DNA of 6,916 nt from Chlamydia trachomatis (GTDB lineage: Bacteria; Chlamydiota; Chlamydiia; Chlamydiales; 2-12-FULL-49-11), in contig CAMBTZ010000073.1 in NCBI GenBank assembly GCA_945870925.1, positions 1 through 6,916 of the forward strand, written 5' to 3'. The translations under genes were made by a program, and so were the position numbers. Shown here piece after piece: positions 1 through 5,569 of this stretch. A model generated the notes under the pieces. The model saw nothing but the letters and a program-made list of their open reading frames with translations. It was not told the origin of the DNA and made no database searches. Numbering within the stretch: the stretch's first letter is position 1; each line of letters opens with the position of its first letter.

Positions 1-198
1 GTCAAGTTGAAAAATTGGGTGAGCAAGTACTATTGCAAGACCAAATAGAAGGGATAGAGATCCAGAAAATGCAAGAAGCCCTTTAGAAGATGCAAAATCT
101 TTTACTGCTGCTTCTAGTTCCTTTCTTCGGAAGATTAATTCTACTGATGCAATGAGTAAGTAAATTCCAATCAATTTTGCTAAAAATATTGATATCAT
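1..198 (-). CDS. Small integral membrane protein, C-terminus off the left edge
   Basis: An open frame runs from an ATG at 198 to the window edge without a stop, giving the first 66 residues (MISIFLAKLIGIYLLIASVE...). Residues 1-23 form a first membrane helix. A short charged stretch with RRK and acidic residues follows (about 24-35). A second hydrophobic helix covers about 41-60. The start is well supported: an AAGGAG Shine-Dalgarno sits at 208-213 (minus), nine bases before the ATG. The gene is divergent from the SDR gene with an 81-bp gap. I do not recognise the family with certainty. It looks like a small multi-helix inner-membrane protein of unknown function, and the missing C-terminus prevents a better call. 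Confidence 0.75.
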   Translation of the reverse strand, partial: MISIFLAKLIGIYLLIASVELIFRRKELEAAVKDFASSKGLLAFSGSLSLLFGLAIVLAHPIFQLD

Positions 199-279
199 GA
201 TAAATGACTCCTTTTTTTCAGTTCTACGAAAGAGAGGAAATTTTTACCATGTAAATTCATAAAGTGTTAAAATTTTTTT
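199..279. promoter_or_regulatory. Divergent intergenic region with overlapping promoter candidates
   Basis: Rightward, toward the SDR gene, there is TTACCA (244-249), an 18-bp spacer and TAAAAT (268-273). The -10-like box ends only 6 bases before the ATG at 280. Leftward there is TTAACA (270-265), an 18-bp spacer and TAAAAA (246-241), followed by the AAGGAG at 208-213. The two sets of boxes lie on top of each other, so the two promoters could exclude one another. These are matches by eye to sigma-70 consensus in A+T-rich DNA, where chance matches are common. Confidence 0.35.
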
Positions 280-999
280 ATGAAAAAGGCAATTATCATA
301 GGTGCTTCTTCCGGAATTGGTAGAGCACTTGCAAAAGTTCTTGCAAGGGAAGGTTATTTAACCGGTCTTGTAGCAAGAAGGGGGGATAGGCTCTCTGAAT
401 TACAAGAGGAAATTTCAACTTTAACATTTGTTAAGGAAATTGATGTTACAAAGTCAAAAAAGGCGATAGAGCAATTAGAGGAGCTTATTGATGCAATGGG
501 TGGAGTCGATTTGATCGTTATAAATTCCGGAATCCTCTACTCCAATCAGAAATTTGATTGGGAAGAGGAAAAACTTACTATAGAGACTAATGTAGTTGGT
601 TTTGCTGCAATGGCTCACACATCTATGAAGTACTTTTTAAACCGGGGCTGCGGACACATCGTTGGGATCTCATCCATAGCTGCAATTCGAGGAGGAAGGC
701 GGAATCCTTCATATGGAGCCTCAAAAGCATTTGTCTCAAATTTTCTTGAAGGACTAAGGGTTAAGGCGTTTAAAGCAAAATCAAATATTACCATTACCGA
801 CATAAAACCGGGCTTTGTCAATACAGATATGATTAAAGGGGAGAAGACTTTTTGGGTCGCTTCACCTGAAAAGGCAGCCTATCAAATCTATTTTGCTATT
901 AAGCATAAGAGATCTCATGCTTACATCACAAGACGATGGCGCCTTTGCGCCTGGCTCTTAAAAATCATTCCAAGCTTTCTCTATTACCGGTTTATATAA
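280..999 (+). CDS. Short-chain dehydrogenase/reductase (SDR), NAD(P)-dependent
   Basis: This 239-aa protein is a classical SDR, close to the family's usual length of about 250 residues. Seen in the sequence are the cofactor motif GASSGIG (8-14), Arg33-Arg34 after the second strand (typical of NADP(H) preference), Asp55 in EIDVT, and the NAG-like motif NSG (82-84). The full catalytic tetrad is present: Asn104, Ser132, Tyr145 and Lys149 (YGASK). PGFVNTDM (177-184) follows. The last 22 residues are basic and then hydrophobic/aromatic, and might bind a membrane. The substrate cannot be read from the sequence. There is no Shine-Dalgarno before the ATG; instead a -10-like TAAAAT lies 6 bases upstream, which fits a leaderless mRNA. 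It converges on the Inc-like gene with a 44-bp gap. Confidence 0.95.
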   Translation: MKKAIIIGASSGIGRALAKVLAREGYLTGLVARRGDRLSELQEEISTLTFVKEIDVTKSKKAIEQLEELIDAMGGVDLIVINSGILYSNQKFDWEEEKLTIETNVVGFAAMAHTSMKYFLNRGCGHIVGISSIAAIRGGRRNPSYGASKAFVSNFLEGLRVKAFKAKSNITITDIKPGFVNTDMIKGEKTFWVASPEKAAYQIYFAIKHKRSHAYITRRWRLCAWLLKIIPSFLYYRFI

Positions 1000-1011
1000 A
1001 ATATTCTCCTG

Positions 1012-1035
1012 AGTGCCTATAGGTGGATAGGTGTT
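1012..1035. terminator. Weak hairpin between convergent genes (possible terminator)
   Basis: In the 44-bp gap between the SDR stop and the Inc-like stop, AGTGCCTAT (1012-1020) can pair with ATAGGTGTT (1027-1035) around a 6-base loop. The inner five pairs are Watson-Crick (CCTAT/ATAGG); the outer part relies mostly on G-U pairs. No T-run follows on either strand, so it is not a standard intrinsic terminator. Only its position between convergent genes favours that role. Confidence 0.25.
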
Positions 1036-1043
1036 GAGATGGA

Positions 1044-1436
1044 TTAATCCCTATATTTATGAGTAACTTCAATTTTTTGAGAGCCTGAAATCCAATTTGC
1101 AGCTCTTTGGGCTAATGCTTGGATCATTACTTGTGATACTATTTGAACAACTGTTGCAATAGCTGCGCCGAAGTTTTCTTGGCATTTTTCAAAGAATTTA
1201 ATGACTGTATTTGAATCGTTGCTGAAAGCGGCTGGTATTGCTGCAAGTGAACCTGCACAGGCAATTACTGCAAGAGCTGAGAACATGATAATGGCGAATG
1301 TACTTGTTGCTGCAGTTGCTGCAATTACTGCACCGATAGTTACTAGGCCAAGAGCGGTAATTGTTATGCATTTTACTGCGTGAGTTGAAAAACTTATTGA
1401 AAATGTTGTTCTATCGTTATTTAATGGGGTTGCCAT
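1044..1436 (-). CDS. Inc-like protein with two-lobed hydrophobic domain
   Basis: This 130-aa protein matches no enzyme family I recognise. Residues 1-20 are polar and rich in Ser/Thr, without a cleavable signal peptide, as expected for a type III secretion substrate. Residues 22-71 form one long Ala/Ile/Val-rich hydrophobic block with a small break near 41-46 (TAATST), i.e. two adjacent membrane helices. Residues 89-112 form a further Ala/Gln/Val-rich helix, and the tail is basic (KIEVTHKYRD). The bilobed block is the hallmark of chlamydial inclusion-membrane proteins, which are inserted into the vacuole membrane by type III secretion. The role here is inferred from shape, not homology. The start is supported by AAGG seven bases before the ATG and a perfect TATAAT at 1473-1468. 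The alternative is an ordinary small inner-membrane protein. Confidence 0.82.
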   Translation of the reverse strand: MATPLNNDRTTFSISFSTHAVKCITITALGLVTIGAVIAATAATSTFAIIMFSALAVIACAGSLAAIPAAFSNDSNTVIKFFEKCQENFGAAIATVVQIVSQVMIQALAQRAANWISGSQKIEVTHKYRD

Positions 1437-1467
1437 GGTAATACCTTGTTTTGGTTTGAAGGATTAA

Positions 1468-1473
1468 ATTATA
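1468..1473 (-). promoter_or_regulatory. -10 box TATAAT for the Inc-like gene
   Basis: A perfect TATAAT lies 31 bases before the ATG at 1436 on the minus strand. This would place the transcript start near 1461 and give a leader of about 25 bases containing the AAGG ribosome binding site (1447-1444). The -35 region (about 1491-1496, ATGCCT) is a poor match, so the promoter may need an activator or belong to a class with a relaxed -35. Confidence 0.45.
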
Positions 1474-1544
1474 GTGGAATTAAGAAATAAAGGCATTAAA
1501 AACAAAAAGATTTCGTGAAGATTAAGAAAAAACTATATGTATTC

Positions 1545-1563
1545 GGAGGTTTAATATAAAATT
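1545..1563 (+). promoter_or_regulatory. Strong Shine-Dalgarno (GGAGGT) with a possible ATT start
   Basis: GGAGGT at 1545-1550 is the strongest ribosome binding site in the window, yet it lies 34 bases before the first in-frame ATG of the downstream gene (1585). Ten bases after it is ATT (1561-1563), which is in frame with that ATG; the codons between are open and the nearest upstream stop is TAA at 1552. Starting there would add eight residues to the exported enzyme. The out-of-frame ATG at 1572 opens only a seven-codon ORF ending at 1595. Confidence 0.4.
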
Positions 1564-1584
1564 AAAAATTTATGCAATGGAACT

Positions 1585-2970
1585 ATGATGCATAGATTGT
1601 TAATTCTTTTTTGTATTGCTCTCAGTTTTTGTAGGGGAGAGTTGCCCTACATTATGGATCTCTTGCCTTCGATTGATCAGATGGAGGAGAGTGCTAAGGA
1701 TTTTGCTAAATTGGCAACAAAAGAGTTAGACTGTTTTGAAAAGGCAAGTAAAGAGAAGCGGTATGATGAGGCTTATGATGCGTGGTCTTCATTATGTGGA
1801 TCATTTTTCAATTTACAGTTGCTCTATTATCAAACAATTTCATTAACCTCGAATATGATTGTAAAAGGGTATGCGGGAAGTAATCTTTTAGATTTACACA
1901 GTCTATTTAGACTTAGTCTAAAAAATAATAATATATTAGATGTTTTTGTAGAAAATGGTCTTAATGCAGAGTTTCTTACCCCATTTCAAAGGAATTTAAC
2001 TGAAAAAGTTTTAGAAACTAATCAGAATGTAAATACAGCGAGTTTAGAGAATCTTAGAAAGTATGAGAGGTCTAACTTTATTTTTAAGACTGTTTCGGAA
2101 GTTAAAAAAGTTGAGATTGGAAACAGGTTTAAGATTTTAACTGCTAATATTCTTTGTTTTCCAAATAATTTCACCTATTTTTTTGGAGGGCTAGCCCCTT
2201 GGAAAAGCCGTATTGATGGAGTTATAAAAAAGCTGATAGATACAAAAGCGGATATTATTTGCTTGCAAGAGGTTTGGGATAAAGAGGTTTCAAGGACATT
2301 AATTGAAAAGCTAAAAGATAACTATTTTTATTTTATTTATGATGCAGGAAATCAATACGGAACATTAAGTCCGGAAGAAATAGGTTTTAATAGTGGGTTA
2401 TTTATTGCAAGCCGAATTCCTTTAGAATCGATAAGTTTTACCCCATTTGAGCGAAGGCAGCCCCGAATGGCAGGTGTAAAACGAGGGGCAGTTAGGACTG
2501 ATTTTACTACAGGTAAATCAAAATGGACTCTTGTAGCGACTCATTTGCAACATGGAAATAGTGATATAGATGCAAATATTCGAAAAGATCAATTTGCTCA
2601 ATGTTCTCAATTGCTTGGGGTAAATAATGGATGTATTTTAGGGGATCTTAATATCAATGCATTTTCTAAGGAATTTAGGGAAAATATGTTATCACAGGAT
2701 TTTGTAATCCCTTATTTAAATCACAAAGTGAGTGTCAGTAAAGCAACTGCAACAGCGACAGATTACTTTAACGATTTAGTGCATGCGCCGCTAGATGAGC
2801 GTAAAGAGATTAAACCAACATATGAATTGATTGATTATTGTGTAACAAGGCGTGATAACAATAAAATGAAGCTTATTTCACAAGAGAGGGTCCCTTTTTT
2901 TTCAATTGAAAAACCGGACGGTGCAATCTCAGATCATCATGGGATTCTCACCGTCTGGAAAGTGCATTAG
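1585..2970 (+). CDS. Exported endonuclease/exonuclease/phosphatase-fold phosphodiesterase, sphingomyelinase-like
   Basis: The 461-aa product starts with a signal peptide (MMHRLLILFCIALSFCRG, 1-18), so it should cross the inner membrane by Sec. Residues about 30-175 are a mostly helical region I do not recognise. Residues 182-459 form a Mg-dependent EEP domain with every expected motif: Asn188 (TANIL), Glu229 (QEVW), NSGLFIASR (269-277), His320 (THLQ), Asp354/Asn356 (GDLNIN), Asp418 (IDY) and the catalytic SDHHG (449-453). The family includes DNase I, exonuclease III, inositol phosphatases and neutral or bacterial sphingomyelinases. The NSGL-SR motif and the export signal favour a phospholipid or sphingomyelin phosphodiesterase over DNA repair, but a secreted nuclease is also possible. 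Only weak GGA precedes ATG 1585, so the upstream ATT at 1561 is a rival start. Its stop overlaps that of the convergent porin gene. Confidence 0.92.
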   Translation: MMHRLLILFCIALSFCRGELPYIMDLLPSIDQMEESAKDFAKLATKELDCFEKASKEKRYDEAYDAWSSLCGSFFNLQLLYYQTISLTSNMIVKGYAGSNLLDLHSLFRLSLKNNNILDVFVENGLNAEFLTPFQRNLTEKVLETNQNVNTASLENLRKYERSNFIFKTVSEVKKVEIGNRFKILTANILCFPNNFTYFFGGLAPWKSRIDGVIKKLIDTKADIICLQEVWDKEVSRTLIEKLKDNYFYFIYDAGNQYGTLSPEEIGFNSGLFIASRIPLESISFTPFERRQPRMAGVKRGAVRTDFTTGKSKWTLVATHLQHGNSDIDANIRKDQFAQCSQLLGVNNGCILGDLNINAFSKEFRENMLSQDFVIPYLNHKVSVSKATATATDYFNDLVHAPLDERKEIKPTYELIDYCVTRRDNNKMKLISQERVPFFSIEKPDGAISDHHGILTVWKVH

Positions 2971-4055
2971 AAAACAAGTCCAAGCGACATGTAGGGTCCT
3001 GTTAATATGAAATTGCTTAATGTTCTTACAAAGCCAACAGCATAAAGGCCGCTATCGGGAACTGCCTCATTGCTATATGTGTTTGGAACTTGACCTGTCA
3101 TATCAAATGTTTGAACGGCATTTAGATAGATTTGTGCTTGGTAACCAAAGCTAAATGTGAGTTTGCAGCAATTAAACATCGCTGCATATGAAAAGCCAAG
3201 TTTTTCTTCTATTGCAGGTACTAACTGAGTTCGATTAGGAATTTTTGTATTTTGAATGTTAGGTTCAGGATTTCCTACATTTGAAATAACAGGTGCAAAA
3301 GAGGTGTAGGTAGTTCCATTTTGAGATTCTCCAATGATAAGACCGAGGGAAGTGCTGCCATTTAGAAAAAACCCGGCAATAATTCTATAATCAAAATCAA
3401 AGCCTATCTGAGGTCCTGCTCCTGTAAAGGTTGAATAGGTGTTTATTGTTCTAGAGATAGCAGCAGATTCATTTTCATAAGTGGAATTAATAATTTGCTT
3501 AATGCGGGTGAAACTTCCTCCTGTATAAACATTTGGATAAAAACGGTTATATAGCGAAAAGCGTTGACCAAAAGTAAGATTGGCGGCATCAAAATGAAAT
3601 TTTGCTTTAGTTTCTGCGCTTGAATAATTGTGGGAATTAGGTCCAATATCAAAATTAGGTCCAATCATTTCTCCGGCTATACCTGCAACTGTGTAGGAAG
3701 CGGTATCACTTGAGAATAGTCTTTCCCAATTAGCCGAAATGCTTGTGTCCATATCAGAAAATAGGATTCTAGTACCAATGTTAAATGCAGGGCTATAGTT
3801 AGGGAAAATTTCATAAACATTCCAATTTGGGGAGAGGATAGGTACGGCAATTGATGTATCTAGGGGAAATGCTTCTACTGCATAGTAGATCGAGCTTCCG
3901 TTAGGTTGAAGAAAGAGACATTCGCCATAAAGATCGACCATTATTGATCGTGCTTTTGGACTAAATTCAGTGTAGTTGCTTGGTTCGGAAGGTTTTTGAT
4001 CTGCTACAGCGCTTGATAGAAGAGAAATAGCAGCTAAAGATAGTATGAATTTCAT
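2967..4055 (-). CDS. Lpg1974/MOMP-like outer-membrane beta-barrel porin
   Basis: The product (362 aa from this start) has a typical signal peptide, MKFILSLAAISLLSSAVA, with probable cleavage before DQ. It continues as a Gly/Asn/Ser/Thr/aromatic-rich beta-barrel ending in the terminal Phe (SLGLVF) used for outer-membrane assembly. The motifs GAGPQIGFDFDY and FGYQAQIYLNAV resemble the Legionella major outer-membrane protein family (Lpg1974 type), which is expanded in environmental chlamydiae. Numbered from the longer start there are only three cysteines (48, 298, 299), fewer than in Chlamydia MOMP, so extensive disulfide cross-linking is unlikely. Start choice: an earlier in-frame ATG at 4061 fuses directly to the AGGA, whereas the ATG at 4055 lies five bases after it and gives a cleaner signal peptide. 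A perfect inverted repeat spans the promoter and leader. Confidence 0.9.
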   Translation of the reverse strand: MKFILSLAAISLLSSAVADQKPSEPSNYTEFSPKARSIMVDLYGECLFLQPNGSSIYYAVEAFPLDTSIAVPILSPNWNVYEIFPNYSPAFNIGTRILFSDMDTSISANWERLFSSDTASYTVAGIAGEMIGPNFDIGPNSHNYSSAETKAKFHFDAANLTFGQRFSLYNRFYPNVYTGGSFTRIKQIINSTYENESAAISRTINTYSTFTGAGPQIGFDFDYRIIAGFFLNGSTSLGLIIGESQNGTTYTSFAPVISNVGNPEPNIQNTKIPNRTQLVPAIEEKLGFSYAAMFNCCKLTFSFGYQAQIYLNAVQTFDMTGQVPNTYSNEAVPDSGLYAVGFVRTLSNFILTGPYMSLGLVF

Positions 4056-4057
4056 GT

Positions 4058-4098
4058 GCATCCTAAAATTTAATTGACGTTTTTTGATTTTAGGATGC
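4058..4098. repeat. Perfect 12-bp inverted repeat over the porin promoter and ribosome binding site
   Basis: GCATCCTAAAAT (4058-4069) is the exact reverse complement of ATTTTAGGATGC (4087-4098), with a 17-base spacer. On the porin's coding strand the promoter-proximal arm contains the -10 candidate TAAAAT. The other arm contains the AGGA ribosome binding site and the first ATG (4061). If transcription starts upstream of the repeat, the RNA would fold into a hairpin hiding the AGGA. If it starts near 4080, the two arms would act as DNA half-sites, for example for a repressor. No T-run follows, so it is not an intrinsic terminator. Confidence 0.85.
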
Positions 4099-4116
4099 TT
4101 GACTGGTTTAGTTCAA
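4087..4116 (-). promoter_or_regulatory. Porin promoter candidate
   Basis: On the minus strand TTGAAC (4116-4111) is separated by 18 bp from TAAAAT (4092-4087), a reasonable sigma-70-like pair. Transcription would begin near 4080, giving a leader of about 25 bases before the ATG at 4055. The -10 box lies inside the upstream arm of the inverted repeat. The -35 box is just beyond the stop codon of the preceding 41-aa gene (4130). Confidence 0.45.
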
Positions 4117-4129
4117 TTAAAAACTAATA

Positions 4130-4255
4130 TTATCTGCCGCGGACTGTTGGCTTGATAATTTTTGTAGCTTTAGCAGGCTTTCTGACTTCTCTGCCTAGTG
4201 ATTTTTGTTTTGCCGGCTTTCCGCCACCCTTGCTTGGCTTTCCTGAACCTTTCAT
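4130..4255 (-). CDS. 41-aa Lys/Gly/Pro-rich basic protein
   Basis: A 42-codon frame encodes a strongly basic protein with 10 Lys, 4 Arg and a single acidic residue (Glu23). It is rich in Gly (7) and Pro (4) and has almost no hydrophobic residues, so it is probably disordered. Lys-Pro followed by a small residue occurs four times: KPS (6-8), KPA (14 and 27 as the Pro), KPT (35-37). It ends RGR. This composition resembles histone H1-like tails and basic ribosome-associated peptides, so nucleic-acid binding is a fair guess. I recognise no family. Translation is supported by AAGAGG (4266-4261), five bases before the ATG. It lies 39 bp after the flavoprotein stop on the same strand and may be co-transcribed with it; the porin gene follows. 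Confidence 0.8.
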   Translation of the reverse strand: MKGSGKPSKGGGKPAKQKSLGREVRKPAKATKIIKPTVRGR

Positions 4256-4294
4256 AACAACCTCTTTAAAGTTAAATAATATCCTTATAATACG

Positions 4295-5491
4295 TTAAAA
4301 GTGGGAATTAAGACAAGATGTCCCTGCTATAAAACCGGTTGTCCAGGCGTTTTGAAAATTAAAGCCCCCTGTGATTCCGTCGATATCAAGTATTTCTCCA
4401 CAAAAGAAAAGACCGGGACACTGCTTGCTCTCCATGGTCTTGAAATTTACTTCCTTTAAGGAAACGCCTCCGCATGTGACAAACTCCTCTTTGTGTGTAG
4501 TTTTGCCATTAACTTGATAGAGGTCAGAATGGATTTTTTCTGATAGTTGATGGAGCTCTTTGGATGAGAAATCGTTTAATCGTTTTGAGGGACAGATGAG
4601 CTTCCAAAAATTCTTTGCTAAGTTAAATGGGTTTTCACTTAAAAGGGTTTTTTGAGGGAATTGGGTTTTTAATTGTATAAGGGTAGCTACAGTTTCACAT
4701 GAGCTAAGTTTAGGTAGCCAATCTATCAAAATTTCAAAACTATACTCATTTTCAGATAAAGTTCTGGCAGCCCAGGCCGAAAGCTTTAAGACAGCGGGTC
4801 CGCTAAATCCAAAATGAGTGATTAAAAGAGGTCCTGTTTGAGAGAGCAAGGTCCCTTTAATGCGGATAGTAGCTTCTTTAAAAGAGATCCCACTTAGCTC
4901 TGCTAGAGGGGAATTTGGGACATTAAAAGTAACAAGGGAGGGGACAGGTTTTTGAATTGTATGAGAGCCTAGCTGAGTTGCCCATAAATGACCTTCTGCG
5001 CTGCTTCCTGTTGCGAGGATTAATTTTTTAGTTTGAATAGTTGATCCCTCTTTCAGTGTGAGAATAAAACCGGGTTTTATCTCCTCTATTTTCTGCTTAA
5101 GGAGAATCTCCACAGCTAATTTTTCAGCCTCTTCAAGTAGGCAGTCGATAATTGTTTGAGAGCTATTTGTAATAGGAAACATCCGGCCATCGGCTTCGCT
5201 TCTTAAGCTAACACCTCGAGATTCAAACCAAGTAATTGTCTCTTTAGGTCCAAATTTATTAAAGGGGCCTAAAAGCTCCTTTTCACCACGCGGATAATTT
5301 TTTGTTAATAGAAGTGGATCAAGGCAAGCATTTGTTACATTACACCTGCCGCCACCTGAAATGCGAACTTTGGATAAAAGTTGTAGGCTCTTTTCAAGTA
5401 TCGCCACTCGGGCATCTGGGTTAGTTTTTTTTGCGGATAGAGCTGCGAAAAAACCTGCCGCCCCTCCTCCAATCACAATTACATCAAACAT
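4295..5491 (-). CDS. BaiN/RdsA (HI0933/YhiN) family NAD(P)/FAD-dependent oxidoreductase
   Basis: The 398-aa product is a complete member of the HI0933-like flavoprotein family, whose members are about 390-420 residues long. Visible motifs are the N-terminal FAD-binding GGGAAG (8-13), the family signature SGGGRCNVTN (45-54), ATG (160-162), THFGFSGPAVL (225-235), TCGGVSL (339-345) and the C-terminal FAD contact region GEILDIDGITGGFNFQ (365-380), followed by NAW. Characterised relatives reduce flavins or steroid and bile-acid intermediates, but most are of unknown substrate, so none is assigned. It is expected to be cytosolic. No Shine-Dalgarno precedes the ATG. A perfect TATAAT ends eight bases upstream, suggesting a leaderless or very short-leader mRNA. 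It is divergent from the DoxX gene (78-bp gap). Confidence 0.96.
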   Translation of the reverse strand: MFDVIVIGGGAAGFFAALSAKKTNPDARVAILEKSLQLLSKVRISGGGRCNVTNACLDPLLLTKNYPRGEKELLGPFNKFGPKETITWFESRGVSLRSEADGRMFPITNSSQTIIDCLLEEAEKLAVEILLKQKIEEIKPGFILTLKEGSTIQTKKLILATGSSAEGHLWATQLGSHTIQKPVPSLVTFNVPNSPLAELSGISFKEATIRIKGTLLSQTGPLLITHFGFSGPAVLKLSAWAARTLSENEYSFEILIDWLPKLSSCETVATLIQLKTQFPQKTLLSENPFNLAKNFWKLICPSKRLNDFSSKELHQLSEKIHSDLYQVNGKTTHKEEFVTCGGVSLKEVNFKTMESKQCPGLFFCGEILDIDGITGGFNFQNAWTTGFIAGTSCLNSHF

Positions 5492-5499
5492 GAGAGGAG

Positions 5500-5505
5500 A
5501 TTATA
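5500..5505 (-). promoter_or_regulatory. -10 box TATAAT immediately before the flavoprotein start
   Basis: A perfect TATAAT (5505-5500, minus strand) is followed by only eight pyrimidine bases (CTCCTCTC) and then the ATG at 5491. The transcript would therefore begin at or within a base or two of the start codon. The -35 region (5523-5528) is A+T-rich without a good match. Confidence 0.45.
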
Positions 5506-5569
5506 GGAGGAATAATATTTAAATAAAATCACCAAGTTTGTAGAGTTAAATTTTTGATAAGGAGATTGA

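Noticed and set aside
249..254. Start-stop mini-ORF ATGTAA preceded by GAGAGG, upstream of the SDR gene
   Set aside because: If the SDR promoter is at 244-273, this element lies upstream of the transcript and cannot be translated. A six-base match is expected by chance.
615..821. 68-codon minus-strand ORF within the SDR gene
   Set aside because: The SDR frame carries all catalytic motifs across this stretch, so the opposite strand is a shadow.
1201..1383. 60-codon plus-strand ORF rich in alanine
   Set aside because: Antisense shadow of the Ala-rich Inc-like gene; its alanines come from reverse-complemented GCA/TGC codons and it has no independent start signals.
4058..4098. Inverted repeat considered as an intrinsic terminator for the 41-aa gene
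   Set aside because: No U-run follows the second arm on the minus strand (it runs into the porin start), and the arms overlap promoter and ribosome binding elements instead.
5491..5513. Purine-rich AGGAGG on the plus strand that looks like a Shine-Dalgarno
   Set aside because: No plus-strand start codon with a usable frame follows at suitable spacing; the DoxX gene has its own AAGGAG at 5559-5564.
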